Origin: Desulfosporosinus sp. FKB
GTDB lineage: Bacteria; Bacillota; Desulfitobacteriia; Desulfitobacteriales; Desulfitobacteriaceae
NCBI RefSeq assembly: GCF_002196705.1
Contig: NZ_NADJ01000016.1
Span: forward strand, 108,364-172,363
Reading direction: 5' to 3'
Length of the DNA stretch: 64,000 nt
Positions 1-8,332 of the stretch are shown piece by piece. The notes beneath the pieces were generated by a model. That model was not told the DNA's origin. It did not search any database and worked only from the letters and a program-made list of their open reading frames with translations. Each line of letters opens with the position of its first letter. The stretch's first letter is position 1. Both the position numbers and the translations under genes were made by a program.

Positions 1-558
1 ATCCTTGGTATAGCCGTAGGCTGGAGTGCCGAGGATGAAGGTGCCGTCTTGAAAACGTTTAACTGCTGCCCATTTATTGTTGGTGGAAATGCTTTCGGAT
101 TCGCCCTGCGCCAAAGAGCTTAAAATGGTCAGCATCAGTTCGCTTTTCTCCGACAGGCTGTTGATATGCTCCTTTTCAAAATAGACGGCGACGCCAAGCT
201 CCTTCAAGCGACGGATGGCCTGGATGCTGTCCACTGTGTTTCTAGCAAACCGGGTCAGGGATTTGGTTATGACCATATCTATCCTGCCATCCTCGCAGTC
301 CTTCAGCATCCTTAAAAAGTCATCCCTTTTTTGCAGATTTGTTCCGCTTCTTGCTTCATCGGCGTAGATTCCGGCAAACTGCCAATCCTCTTGATTTTCA
401 ATCAAAGCGGTGTAATACTCCATCTGTGCGGTAAAGGAATTCTGCTGCTCACGGGAGTCGGTGCTTACCCGGCAATAGGCGCAAACCCGCTTTTTCGGCT
501 GTAATTGCCGGACGATCTGCTGCTTTACAGGATCTATTTTTACTACGTTCTTAGCCAT
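1..558 (-). CDS. Serine site-specific recombinase (N-terminal 186 residues, runs off the left edge)
   Basis: Only the N-terminal catalytic part of a large serine recombinase is in the window. The translation begins MAKNVVKIDP and carries the resolvase motif VCAYCRVSTDSREQQ near residues 25-40, with the nucleophilic Ser in YCRVST. It is followed by a GIYADE-(A/E)RSGT segment and by the Arg-rich segment SLTRFARN typical of the active site. An Ala-Tyr-Gly-Tyr segment at the very end starts the linker to the recombinase domain, which lies outside. Such enzymes excise and integrate Tn1549/TnpX-like elements. The adjacent SHOCT-like and degenerate recombinase genes lie on the same strand and fit a recombination module. 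The start ATG at 558 is the first in the open frame. The family is certain; the specific element is not. Confidence 0.9.
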   Translation of the reverse strand, partial: MAKNVVKIDPVKQQIVRQLQPKKRVCAYCRVSTDSREQQNSFTAQMEYYTALIENQEDWQFAGIYADEARSGTNLQKRDDFLRMLKDCEDGRIDMVITKSLTRFARNTVDSIQAIRRLKELGVAVYFEKEHINSLSEKSELMLTILSSLAQGESESISTNNKWAAVKRFQDGTFILGTPAYGYTKD

Positions 559-637
559 GCGTTCTCTCCTTTCTCTCGTTTTTGACTCCTGTCAGCAACA
601 CACAATACCACACAAGCTTTGAGATATCCAGGTGTTT

Positions 638-799
638 TTACGCATATACCTTGGAAAGCTCCGGAGTGAACGTTTGACGGTTCAATTCATCGATTTTTTT
701 GTACTCAGCAGGGGAGATAAGGCCGTTTCGGAGCAAGATATCCAAAAGCTTTAACGCTGCCTTATACTTGACTTCATTGGCCGTCTGATTATTTGACAT
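638..799 (-). CDS. Small SHOCT-domain-like protein, 53 aa
   Basis: A short reading frame begins MSNNQTANEVKYK and ends with LSKVYA. Its middle (LLDILLRNGLISPAEYKKID) matches the short C-terminal SHOCT motif, in which a Leu-rich helix is followed by G-(L/I)-I-(S/T)-x-x-E-(Y/F). It lies just downstream of the degenerate recombinase gene (817-1524) and upstream of the active recombinase. Small SHOCT proteins are common at this place in clostridial conjugative elements; their role is unknown. A ribosome binding site (GGGGTGAGCGAT) lies just upstream of the ATG at 799. Confidence 0.7.
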   Translation of the reverse strand: MSNNQTANEVKYKAALKLLDILLRNGLISPAEYKKIDELNRQTFTPELSKVYA

Positions 800-816
800 A
801 TCGCTCACCCCCTATT

Positions 817-1524
817 TTACTGCAGAGAAAGGGATGGGCTTTGATATTCCAATTGGATTTGACCCTCCAACGGCGAATAAAGTTCAATGCCCAGCTGATC
901 CAGACCTCTTTGAAGCTCCAGTAATTTGGCTGTATCCCGCTTCAGGCAGTCAACCTTCTTTACAAGCAATACATCCATTATGCCATTTCCGGCAGCCTTC
1001 ATGACCTCCGCAAGACCGGTACGGTCAAAATCCAGCTCGCTTCCTATATCCACTGATTCGCCGACAACAACAAATCCCATCTGTTCGGAGTAATCCATAA
1101 GTTCCTTTTTCTGGCCTTTCAGAGCGCCGTGGGTATCCTCCGGCGCGTCGATCCGACAGTAAATCCATGCTCGCTTCTGGCTTCCATGGCTTAAAAATTC
1201 AAGAGCCTCATCAACGCTCACAATCGGAATATTTACAGGCTCCTTTTCGCCTTGCTGCATGGGTACCAGTTCTTTAGTGATCCCTTTCAGAAGCCTCTGA
1301 TCCGGGCAGCGGTTGATAAATTCGCCGAAGGTGTCCAGAACCAGCCTGTCCAGCGTATCTGTTAAAACCATCTTGTCCGCATGCTCTTTTTTCAGCATGA
1401 TAAAGCTTGCAATGCCGGACGGGGATTTCTCAAAATAGAATTCCTGACTCTCTCCGTCAAGCCCGTACACGTAACCGATAATTAGCTCCTTCTTTAGCAA
1501 TTCAGCCAATGCTTCCTTTTCCAT
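817..1524 (-). CDS. Degenerate serine-recombinase-like protein, 235 aa, probably not catalytic
   Basis: Residues 1-115 are of unknown type. Residues about 118-220 have the resolvase/invertase N-terminal fold: AWIYCRIDAPED, then GQKKEL, GFVVVGESVDIGSE, DRTGLAEVMKAA and VLLVKKVDCLKRD. The Ser expected in the YxRVST motif is replaced (YCRIDAP), and the Arg-x-x-x-Arg segment is weakened to DCLKRD. This protein is therefore unlikely to cut DNA and may be a directionality or accessory factor for the neighbouring recombinase. It is in line with the SHOCT-like gene and recombinase on the minus strand. What I see is the fold-level pattern; the accessory role is inferred. Confidence 0.7.
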   Translation of the reverse strand: MEKEALAELLKKELIIGYVYGLDGESQEFYFEKSPSGIASFIMLKKEHADKMVLTDTLDRLVLDTFGEFINRCPDQRLLKGITKELVPMQQGEKEPVNIPIVSVDEALEFLSHGSQKRAWIYCRIDAPEDTHGALKGQKKELMDYSEQMGFVVVGESVDIGSELDFDRTGLAEVMKAAGNGIMDVLLVKKVDCLKRDTAKLLELQRGLDQLGIELYSPLEGQIQLEYQSPSLSLQ

Positions 1525-2032
1525 TTCGTTTTCCTCCCTGATATTTTGAATTTAATCTCAGAAGGATACGGCAGGGCGTTAAAAAAATAGCCCTGCCGCA
1601 TTGTTTCTGAGATCAAAAATGATCTGCTTGTTCTTCATTACGAATTGCCGCTTCTATTCGACACTACTTCCCGAAGCGGAAAAGCCTTGCGGCTCTCAGG
1701 GCGGCAGCATAAACGGTTTGCCGGTTAAGCAAACACCATAAGAATTTTACCTCCCCCAGGATCTCTGGGAGCCGCCCCCATTGCTTAAGCCTGTGGCTGG
1801 ACGGAAGTAGCATTATCACTGTCCATTTCATTGCGAAACAGTCCACCACGGACCGTTCAATGACCGGGCGTTCCCGCTCGTCACCTTCGATGCCATCGGT
1901 TCGACGGATGAAATTCATCCGCAGGCAGTCTTGGCGCGCCCGTCAACGTCGCTGCCGCTTTTCACACGGCTGGATAGCTCATGTATCTATGCTGCCGGAT
2001 ATAATATTTTCAAAGAACAACAGGAGAATAAA
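1525..2032. other. Gene-poor stretch with one hairpin
   Basis: No convincing gene is seen here. Short frames on both strands have no recognisable protein pattern or matching ribosome binding site. A 9-bp stem (CGGCAGGGC at 1569-1577, GCCCTGCCG at 1590-1598) encloses a run of seven A. It lies upstream of the gene at 817-1524 and may end transcription coming from the right. The segment 1850-1960 is GC-richer than its surroundings and may be a relic of an inserted gene. Confidence 0.35.
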
Positions 2033-2069
2033 AAATTCCCCTCACTTCTTTAGGGAAAAAAGTGAGGGG
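2033..2069 (-). terminator. Intrinsic terminator of the sigma-like gene
   Basis: A 10-bp perfect stem (CCCCTCACTT at 2038-2047, AAGTGAGGGG at 2060-2069) is followed on the minus strand by a U-rich tract. It sits 17 bases after the stop codon of the sigma-like gene (2086-2502), as expected for its Rho-independent terminator. Confidence 0.8.
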
Positions 2070-2085
2070 TTGGACCAAAAAACTT

Positions 2086-2502
2086 TTATTTTTCTAAAAG
2101 TTTTTTGAGCTGACCAAATATTCGTTTTTTGCGATTGTGTATGGTCATGCGAGGAATACCTGTTTCTGCAGACAATTGATGCTCGCTTTTTTTGAGGTAA
2201 TAAAGCGCTATAATCAGCTGGCGTTCAGATTCATTTAGCAGCAACAGACATTGTTGAAGCCTTTTAATCATATCACGCTGAACAATTTCATCCTCCATGG
2301 AATCCTCTGCAGTAGAAATTGTATACTCCACAGAGATGCCTTTCTCATTGCATCCTTCAAGCGAGATATTGTTATCCCCCGCCAGCCTGTCCAGGTATTT
2401 TTCTCTGTCCCGGCAGTGGTAATAGGCTTTGTAGACCTCCTTGGTCACTGTGACACGCGTCCCTCTGACCAGCAGGGTATATTTTTTATCATGATTATTC
2501 AT
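2086..2502 (-). CDS. Sigma-70-like (region 4) regulator of a mobile element, 138 aa
   Basis: The C-terminal half has a sigma region 4 pattern: LNESERQLIIALYYLKKSEHQ, then LSAETGIPRMTIHNRKKRI, a helix-turn-helix close to those of small sigma-like factors in Tn916/Tn1549-type elements. The N-terminal half is charged and of unknown fold. I chose the start at MNNHDKKY because a strong ribosome binding site (GGAGG, 8 bases upstream) fits it; an upstream ATG at 2517 overlaps that site and is less likely. The protein probably controls transfer or excision genes of the element. It has its own terminator at 2033-2069. Confidence 0.8.
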   Translation of the reverse strand: MNNHDKKYTLLVRGTRVTVTKEVYKAYYHCRDREKYLDRLAGDNNISLEGCNEKGISVEYTISTAEDSMEDEIVQRDMIKRLQQCLLLLNESERQLIIALYYLKKSEHQLSAETGIPRMTIHNRKKRIFGQLKKLLEK

Positions 2503-2591
2503 AAGCTTGTCCTCCATTTCGAGAATCTAAAAATCCGGAAATGAAGAACAAGCGGAGGAGATCTGCAGCGAGCCGCTGTTTTGTTATTGCA

Positions 2592-2638
2592 TAAAATAAA
2601 AGCCACTCGTTTTGCTCCTTTCTGGGGAGCCAAACGAG
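2592..2638 (-). terminator. Intrinsic terminator on the minus strand
   Basis: CTCGTTTTGCTCC (2606-2618) pairs with GGAGCCAAACGAG (2626-2638) with one mismatch, and on the minus strand the stem is followed by TTTTATTTT. It lies about 160 bases downstream of the zinc-ribbon gene (2802-3017) and upstream of the sigma-like gene. Confidence 0.7.
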
Positions 2639-2658
2639 CAGCTTCTTCTAATGCAGAA

Positions 2659-2708
2659 CCGGCCGGGCCTGACGCATAGCAATAGTGCTACTCGTCAGGC
2701 CCGGCCGG
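2659..2708. repeat. Perfect 16-bp inverted repeat (large hairpin)
   Basis: The left arm CCGGCCGGGCCTGACG (2659-2674) is the exact reverse complement of the right arm at 2693-2708, around an 18-base loop. There is no T-run on either side, so it is not a standard terminator. It sits between the zinc-ribbon and sigma-like genes of the mobile element. It could be a recombination or transfer-origin structure, or an RNA stability element. Confidence 0.75.
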
Positions 2709-2801
2709 CACCTTTATAATCACTCCGCTTTACAAGGGGAGGATAGCGTCAAGCGCTGGAATCGAATATCATAAGTTCATTTATTTGATTGTGGAGTCGC
2801 C

Positions 2802-3017
2802 TTATAACTTGAGGTCTGAGAACTTCTTACTCTCATAGACCTCGTTATTGTCCAGCAAAATTGAAACCTGAGACTTGCATAGATGACACTTTACGTTTAC
2901 AACATCACTTTCAGCCTCACTCGTTTCAGCTAACAGGGCCAGTGCCTCAGCATTTCCGCTGTAATCAGCAATTCGGCGTCCGCAATTTGGACATTTGAGC
3001 CTTTTCTTTTTTACCAT
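2802..3017 (-). CDS. Small zinc-ribbon (Com-like) protein, 71 aa
   Basis: The protein starts MVKKKRLKCPNCGRRIAD and has a second pair in VKCHLCKSQV, so two CxxC pairs about 35 residues apart form a zinc ribbon of the Com/regulatory type. A ribosome binding site (AGGAGGG) lies 7 bases before the ATG at 3017; the longer open frame upstream has no such site. It belongs to the mobile-element block and probably has a regulatory or nucleic-acid-binding role, but no exact function is claimed. Confidence 0.75.
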   Translation of the reverse strand: MVKKKRLKCPNCGRRIADYSGNAEALALLAETSEAESDVVNVKCHLCKSQVSILLDNNEVYESKKFSDLKL

Positions 3018-3281
3018 CTCATACCCTCCTGCATCATTTATCTCTATCAATACAAATACCTGCTCTGAAAAAGGGCAGGCATTCGCAAAGATCGGCAACC
3101 AGGCTGTCATAGCGCGTCAAACGCTTTAGACCCTCGGCTTTGCGTCCCTGCCTTTAGACAGGTTTGCCCTTAACTTTATCTATTTTTAGCTGTCAGAGTA
3201 ATTAAAGCCGTCATGCGCTTTGCAGACGGTAATTTCCCGGCAATCTGTTGGGTTCAATCATTTTCACAGAAGAAATAACTC

Positions 3282-3310
3282 TTGACACCATATGCAACAT
3301 GAATTATTAT
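3282..3310 (+). promoter_or_regulatory. Sigma-A promoter of the XRE/ImmA operon, with likely operator repeats
   Basis: TTGACA (3282-3287) and TATTAT (3305-3310) are 17 bases apart, a near-consensus promoter. Repeated words containing TATGCAA (around 3291 and 3342), and the partial palindrome GCAGGTTATCTGC, overlap or follow it. They are plausible binding sites for the XRE repressor coded just downstream (3413). The stretch 3018-3412 otherwise holds no gene. Confidence 0.75.
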
Positions 3311-3412
3311 GAATGTGCAGGTTATCTGCATATTTGAATTATATGCAATCTACTTGTATTTGTCAATATATAACATGAAATTTACCTGCTTATACTTAGG
3401 AGGGCGGTCTAC

Positions 3413-3829
3413 ATGAAATTCGGAGAAAAAATAAAAAATGCCCGCGTCGCAAAAGACATGACGCAGGCGGAACTGGCGCAGGCAGTCGGAGTATCTCTCC
3501 GCACAATGGTCAGCTATGAAAACGGAGATTGCTATCCTAAAAAACGCGAGGTGTACGGGAAGCTGGCTGAAGTTTTAGGTGTTGATACGAATTATCTGCT
3601 GACCGAGAATGAGGAATTTATAAACGCTGCCGGAGAAAAATACGGCTACCGGGGAAAGAAGTACGCTCAGCAGCTCATCACAGAGGTCAACGGCCTTTTT
3701 GCCGGAGGCGACATGGATGACGAGGATTTGGATGCCGTTATGAGAGCAATCTCCGACGCTTATTGGATAGCCAAGGAGAAAAACAAAAAGTACACGCCGA
3801 AAAAGTATCGTAAAGCAGACAAGGAGTAG
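3413..3829 (+). CDS. XRE-family transcriptional regulator (ImmR-like), 138 aa
   Basis: Residues 1-60 form a classic XRE helix-turn-helix (FGEKIKNARVAKDMTQAELA, then QAVGVSLRTMVSYENGDCYP), followed by a C-terminal region of about 70 residues rich in charged residues. Together with the metalloprotease gene 52 bases downstream it makes the repressor/anti-repressor pair known from ICEBs1 (ImmR/ImmA). The repressor keeps a mobile element silent and is cleaved after DNA damage or cell signalling. It is expressed divergently from the rest of the element, from the promoter at 3282-3310. Confidence 0.9.
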   Translation: MKFGEKIKNARVAKDMTQAELAQAVGVSLRTMVSYENGDCYPKKREVYGKLAEVLGVDTNYLLTENEEFINAAGEKYGYRGKKYAQQLITEVNGLFAGGDMDDEDLDAVMRAISDAYWIAKEKNKKYTPKKYRKADKE

Positions 3830-3881
3830 TCCGTTTTTTCGGACTGCTGCTGTGATAGAATTAGCATAGGGGGGGAATTCA

Positions 3882-4394
3882 TTGAACAAGGCGCTTATTT
3901 TTGAATCAGCTGAAAAATATATCAAGCGCTTCGGAACGCGTGATCCTTTTGCCATAGCAGACGAGCTGGGCATTGAGGTTCTGTTCCGCAATGACTTCAC
4001 TAAGCTGAAAGGGCTTTACCGCGTGATTCAGCGCAACCGCTTTATCTTTTTAAATGGTAACTTGCCGGAACAGGTGCAGACCTTGGTATGCGCCCATGAG
4101 CTCGGACATGACGCACATCATCGGAATCTTGCCGATGACAGTCCGTTCCGTGAATACGTTCTTTATTCCATGAATACACGTCCTGAGTATGAAGCCAATT
4201 TGTTTGCGGCTTCACTGCTTCTTCCCGATGATGAGGTTCATAAGTATGCCCGTGAAGGTTATGACGTTGTCCAGATTGCAGCCATGATGAACACAGATAT
4301 TAACCTCATGCTGATAAAGCTGGGAGATATGAACTCCAGAGGCTATTCGTTCAATACAGCTTATACACCACGCTCAGATTTCTTGATCAGATAA
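3882..4394 (+). CDS. ImmA/IrrE-family metallopeptidase, 170 aa
   Basis: The zinc-protease motif is seen in CAHELGHDAHH (His-Glu-x-x-His), with a downstream Glu in YEANLFAASLLLP, as in ImmA/IrrE proteins. The start is TTG at 3882 behind a G-rich ribosome binding site. It follows the XRE regulator on the same strand, so its likely job is to cleave that repressor and induce element transfer. Length and motif order are normal for the family. Confidence 0.9.
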   Translation: MNKALIFESAEKYIKRFGTRDPFAIADELGIEVLFRNDFTKLKGLYRVIQRNRFIFLNGNLPEQVQTLVCAHELGHDAHHRNLADDSPFREYVLYSMNTRPEYEANLFAASLLLPDDEVHKYAREGYDVVQIAAMMNTDINLMLIKLGDMNSRGYSFNTAYTPRSDFLIR

Positions 4395-4423
4395 CCGTTC
4401 TTTCTAAGGAGGGTTTGAGGGTA

Positions 4424-4513
4424 ATGTCTCAATTACCGAAAATAATATCGGCCGCTGGTTTGTTGAGCGGAGATAAAGATAATAACACGAAAGCCCTTCT
4501 TACTGCTCTGTAA
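4424..4513 (+). CDS. Possible 29-aa peptide overlapping a terminator
   Basis: An ATG at 4424, 10 bases after a strong ribosome binding site (AAGGAGGG), opens a 29-codon frame (MSQLPKIISAAGLLSG and onward, ending LLTAL). Its last seven codons lie inside the terminator stem at 4492-4524. It follows the ImmA gene. It could be a real small protein or a leader peptide whose translation affects termination. No family is recognised. Confidence 0.4.
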   Translation: MSQLPKIISAAGLLSGDKDNNTKALLTAL

Positions 4514-4524
4514 GAGGGGCTTTT
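4492..4524 (+). terminator. Intrinsic terminator of the XRE/ImmA operon
   Basis: AGCCCTTCTTAC pairs with GTAAGAGGGGCT (11 of 12 bases), followed by TTTT. It closes the plus-strand operon before the convergent helicase relic. Confidence 0.85.
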
Positions 4525-4620
4525 GGATGACTGATGCTTTTAGATTTTTCTGTGTAAAATATACCGAAATAAAGACTACTCGGTGCACATTATATTTCCA
4601 TTTTGTAAAATGGACTTAAA

Positions 4621-6027
4621 TTAATAAATAGCTGATTGTCGATTTCCGGTAATTTCTCTGCTGATTATCTCTATTAACTCCTCTTGTCTTGGCTGCCTAA
4701 TGTCAGTTGATATAACGACAGTATTTTAATTAAGCGATTGTATCGCAAGTGATCCTGGCTCAACTGATACATCGGAACGATACGTTTAATCTTGACTGGA
4801 GCTGCTTCTCCATCCGTCAAACACCAGTACGGAACAAGATTCGGCAGATCTCCCTTTTCTGTTTGTGCGGCTTTTTCAAACATAGCATCCCATGTTTTTT
4901 CACTGCTGTATTTGTGTGCAATATTCTGGTGCACTGCAAGGCACTTGTACCGATTAATACATCCCTCACGCTGCTCCAGGTCTATAGGGTTTGACGGTAA
5001 GTTCCAGCACATGACCTTGCGGCAGTGGAATTGGAAATCCAATCCTTCCTGTCCGATTGATGTAGTGGACAACACAAACGGACGGAATGGTGAATTAAAT
5101 GCTTTGCGGATTTTCTCAGTTCTCTGCACATTTTCGTTGCTGATGCGAGCATTGAAATATCCAACAGCAAAGTGCGTGCCCAGACACGGCTTTTCTTTTT
5201 CTGCTCCTGTAAAGGATTCCAGCGTATCTACCTGCAGAGAGGCCGTATCCGAAAAAGCATCGATCATCGCATCTGCAAGAGCATCTCCCTGTTCGCCAAG
5301 TATATGAGCGTATTCATCCAGCATAGCCTGCAGATTACCGCCACACAATATCGAAAGACATTTTCATAATAGGAATCGCCGCCCTTGCTGCCATACAGCA
5401 AGTCAAGAACAGCCGAGCTTTCGGCTTTATTAAATAAGCTGACAAATACTTTTTTAGAAAGCTCCCTGGGTATCACTTCGTTAGAATTAAAAAGCCTGTA
5501 GGCACAAATGGCAGGTGAACCAATTGCCATGTTGACTAATATGCCAACATTCCAGCTGGGATAGTCGAAGGTGTCGCTGATGGATTGCTGTCCAGTGCTT
5601 TTATGAGCTCTATCAGCGACTTTGCACCGGCAGCTCCGCTTTCGGAAAGCTTGTATTTGGCTTTAACGGCATTCAGCTTTGGCTGAAGCTTTTCGGCAAG
5701 CTCTCTCCTGATTTGCTTAATATCCTTGCCGATGTGCTCATCTGGATTATAAAGCCGTGCAAGAATGCCGGATACATGGCAAACAATATCTTCCGTCACG
5801 TTTTTAAGCCTTGTAGTACCAAAACGACGTTCTTCCCTAGTCGCAAAGTATACTCTGCCATGCTTCAGTTTTGCGTTATGAGAGTTTGCCGATTGTCAGC
5901 CTTCCGCTTCATAAGAAAGCATAACCGACACCATTCTCGGCACCATTTCCCATGAGGAAAATACGAGTACCTTTGAATAGTCTTTGTTTTTATCAAATAT
6001 ACTACTTCCTGTAGGAATTATTGTAAT
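4621..6027 (-). pseudogene. Decayed SNF2/DEAD-type helicase, C-terminal part only
   Basis: Reading from the right, the frame passes VLVFSSWEMVPRMVSVML (helicase motif IV region), then meets an in-frame TGA near 5911. It continues as KLKHGRVYFATREERR and the segment at 5536-5799. It shifts frame near 5535 and again near 5350, then gives STTSIGQEGLDFQ (motif V) and LEQREGCINRYK (motif VI). A last one-base shift near 4690 restores QPRQEELIEIISREI before a stop at 4621. The N-terminal ATPase half is missing. With one stop and at least three frameshifts it cannot make protein. It was probably cargo or a defence helicase of the mobile element and marks its decayed edge at about 6.0 kb. Confidence 0.8.
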
Positions 6028-6065
6028 TTATATTCTTATTAATTTAGAAGTTAATTCAAAGAAGA

Positions 6066-6108
6066 CTTTACAAACAAGGCCGTGTAGAAACTTAGTTTTC
6101 TCACGGCC
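6066..6108 (-). terminator. Likely terminator of the arsR-acr3-arsC operon
   Basis: On the minus strand GGCCGTG (6102-6108) pairs with CACGGCC (6078-6084), with a second inner pairing of GAAA and TTTC, followed by TTGTTTGT. It lies about 60 bases after the arsC stop codon. Confidence 0.6.
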
Positions 6109-6170
6109 CCGTCGACATAGCTTATTAGATTCCACAAAGAGGTAAGATTTGAGCTAATACTATTTATTTT

Positions 6171-6578
6171 CTAGTACAAATTATTTATTCTCTTTTTAAG
6201 GTCTAAGACCTTTTGTTCAATTATTTTAACGGTTTTTACAAACTCCTCCTTATCTTTACCAGTTGGATCTTCAAGCCCCCAGTCTTCCCTGTATTTACAT
6301 GGCAGAAAAGGACACTTTACGTTACATCCCATCGTAATTACAACATCGACAGGGGGAATATCAGATAGTAATTTTGATTTTTGAGTATCGTTCATATCCA
6401 CAGCATAGAGTTCCTTAATTACATTTACCGCATCCTGATTAATTTGAGGTTTAGTTTCAGTACCTGCTGAATAAGCTTCAAAACTATCTGCAGCCAAAAG
6501 CTTCGAGAGAGCCTCAGCCATCTGGGAACGACATGAATTATGCACACAAATAAAAGCGACTTTTATTTTTTCTGACAT
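6171..6578 (-). CDS. arsC: Arsenate reductase, low-molecular-weight phosphatase type, 135 aa
   Basis: The P-loop CVHNSCRSQMAEAL near residues 11-24 holds the nucleophilic Cys and Arg, and a later GCNVKCPFLPC segment supplies the resolving cysteines of the thioredoxin-coupled ArsC family. WGLEDPTGK is the conserved phosphatase-like tail with the catalytic Asp. It reduces As(V) to As(III) in the cytoplasm. It follows the Acr3 gene after one base, so the two are co-transcribed and As(III) is made next to its exporter. Confidence 0.92.
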   Translation of the reverse strand: MSEKIKVAFICVHNSCRSQMAEALSKLLAADSFEAYSAGTETKPQINQDAVNVIKELYAVDMNDTQKSKLLSDIPPVDVVITMGCNVKCPFLPCKYREDWGLEDPTGKDKEEFVKTVKIIEQKVLDLKKRINNLY

Positions 6579-6579
6579 A

Positions 6580-7668
6580 TTAAGCTCCCTTTACATGACG
6601 TTTTGGCAAGCCATTCTCGTCAAAATATTTCCGTTTGAAAATTAAGGCAGCATTAACTAAAGCTATCATTACTGGGACTTCGATCAGGGGGCCTATCACG
6701 GCTGCAAATGCCTGGTCTGAACCAATCCCGAAAACTGCTACAGCAACCGCTATTGCAAGCTCAAAATTATTACTTGCCGCTGTGAAAGCTAATGTTACGG
6801 TCTGATCGTATTTAAACCCACCTTTGTAGGACATAAAAAAGCTTGAAAAGAACATAATTGCAAAGTATATAAGAAGGGGTATGGCGATTCTAACTACGTC
6901 ACCAGGAAGCTCTACGATATACTGACCTTTTAAAACAAACATTACAATTATAGTATATAATAAAGCAATTAAAGCAAGGGGAGAAATTTTAGGAATGAAT
7001 ACTTTTTCATACCACTCCTTGCCTTTTACACCTAAAAGGCTAAACCTAGTCAAAAATCCGGCGGCAAAAGGAATTCCTAGGTAGATCAGTACGCTTTGAG
7101 CGACACTCCAAATTGTAACTTTTTCTAGTCCCTCAACATTCCATGATAAGCCTAAAAGTCCGGGAATCAACCTTACAAATAGGTATATGAAGAAAGAGTA
7201 AAAAAGTATCTGGAATATAGAGTTTAAAGCAACTAAGGCTGCACAGTATTCGTTATCACCTTTTGCAAGAGTATTCCAGACAATAACCATGGCTATGCAA
7301 CGGGCAAGGCCGATAATGATTAGGCCTATCGCATATTTTGGCATATCAGGTAATAGTAAAACTGCAAGAACGAACATAAGAATTGGTCCAATTATCCAGT
7401 TCTGAATAAGGGAAAAAGTAAATACCTTTTTATTTCCTGCTACTTTCCCAATTTCCTCATATTTAACCTTTGCAAGTGGAGGATACATCATTACAATTAA
7501 ACCAATTGCAATTGGCCATGAGATCGTACCCGTACTCATTCCTTCTAGTGTTTTGCCAAGACTAGGGAAGATAAAACCACCAATGACCCCGATAGCCATT
7601 GCCAAGAAAATCCAAAGCGTTAAAAATCGGTCTAAAAAAGATAACCTGACAGTCTTTTCTCTGCTCAT
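6580..7668 (-). CDS. acr3: Arsenite efflux permease, ACR3 family, 362 aa
   Basis: This is a roughly ten-helix membrane protein with ACR3 signatures, including [14 protein letters not shown] (the Cys of the transport site), PGLLGLSW and [20 protein letters not shown]. It exports As(OH)3 using the proton motive force. It lies between ArsR (13 bases upstream) and ArsC (1 base downstream), a standard resistance operon. Length and motif order are normal. Confidence 0.95.
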   Translation of the reverse strand: MSREKTVRLSFLDRFLTLWIFLAMAIGVIGGFIFPSLGKTLEGMSTGTISWPIAIGLIVMMYPPLAKVKYEEIGKVAGNKKVFTFSLIQNWIIGPILMFVLAVLLLPDMPKYAIGLIIIGLARCIAMVIVWNTLAKGDNEYCAALVALNSIFQILFYSFFIYLFVRLIPGLLGLSWNVEGLEKVTIWSVAQSVLIYLGIPFAAGFLTRFSLLGVKGKEWYEKVFIPKISPLALIALLYTIIVMFVLKGQYIVELPGDVVRIAIPLLIYFAIMFFSSFFMSYKGGFKYDQTVTLAFTAASNNFELAIAVAVAVFGIGSDQAFAAVIGPLIEVPVMIALVNAALIFKRKYFDENGLPKRHVKGA

Positions 7669-7680
7669 AATAACTCCTCC

Positions 7681-8019
7681 TTAATCACATGCAATATTTT
7701 TCCTTTGAAGCCATTCATAAAGACTTTCCAAGTCATTGTTAAACAGTTCTTTACTTCTTAAGTTGTTAAATACCAAAGTGTCTAAAAACTTATTTTCATC
7801 ATCTTGTATAATTGAATAATAGACCCATTGAGCATGTTTTCTGTCTGAAACTAGTCCAGCATTCTTTAAATAGGAAAGGTGTCTGGACACTTTGGTTTGA
7901 GTAACTTGCAGCGTTTCCATAAGATCACAGACACAAAGCTCCTTTTCATATAATAAGTTAATTATTCGAAGTCGGGTTTCGTCAGATAACGACTTTAAGG
8001 TATTGAGTAATTTTTGCAT
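7681..8019 (-). CDS. arsR: ArsR-type arsenic-responsive repressor, 112 aa
   Basis: This winged-helix protein has the metalloid site ELCVCDLMETL (CxC in the alpha-3 helix) and the recognition helix TQTKVSRHLSYLKNAGLV. It leads the arsR-acr3-arsC operon, and a near-perfect palindrome (8042-8061) just upstream is its likely operator. Binding of As(III) to the CxC pair should release the DNA. Confidence 0.92.
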   Translation of the reverse strand: MQKLLNTLKSLSDETRLRIINLLYEKELCVCDLMETLQVTQTKVSRHLSYLKNAGLVSDRKHAQWVYYSIIQDDENKFLDTLVFNNLRSKELFNNDLESLYEWLQRKNIACD

Positions 8020-8041
8020 TCAATCACCTCCACTAGATCTT

Positions 8042-8061
8042 ATATTCGCTTATGCGGATAT
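8042..8061. promoter_or_regulatory. Candidate ArsR operator
   Basis: ATATTCGC and GCGGATAT flank a four-base centre (TTAT) with 7 of 8 arm positions paired. The site lies 23 bases upstream of the ArsR start codon, a typical place for autoregulation. Confidence 0.6.
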
Positions 8062-8183
8062 ACAAATATTATAACTTATACTTTAGAAAAAAGAAACCGT
8101 TTAACCAAACTTTATTCATATGTTCAACTAAGAGAAACTTCAAATAGTACCCAATGCTCCTTTAAATTCAGAACATTGGTCAT

Positions 8184-8216
8184 CTAAAAAAACTCACAGA
8201 TATTATCTGAGAGTTT
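8184..8216 (-). terminator. Terminator of the second arsR gene
   Basis: On the minus strand AAACTC-t-CAGAT pairs with ATCTG-t-GAGTTT around a short loop and runs into seven T. It lies about 115 bases past the stop codon of the gene at 8333. The rest of 8020-8332 holds a weaker GGGG/CCCC inverted repeat and no gene. Confidence 0.75.
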
Positions 8217-8332
8217 CATCAAACGTAAAGAAGGGGCTGTCTCATTCAATGAAGAGGCAACCCCTTGTTTATAAAATTACTCTTGATTAATAGTTCGAAA
8301 AACCCATATGACGTCTCTTCCCACTCTGCCCT

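Noticed and set aside
1664..2108. Two short open frames in the left gap
   Set aside because: No ribosome site, no motif and they overlap each other on opposite strands.
4792..5307. Plus-strand open frame inside the helicase relic
   Set aside because: Antisense of the helicase C-terminal domain, whose motifs V and VI are on the minus strand.
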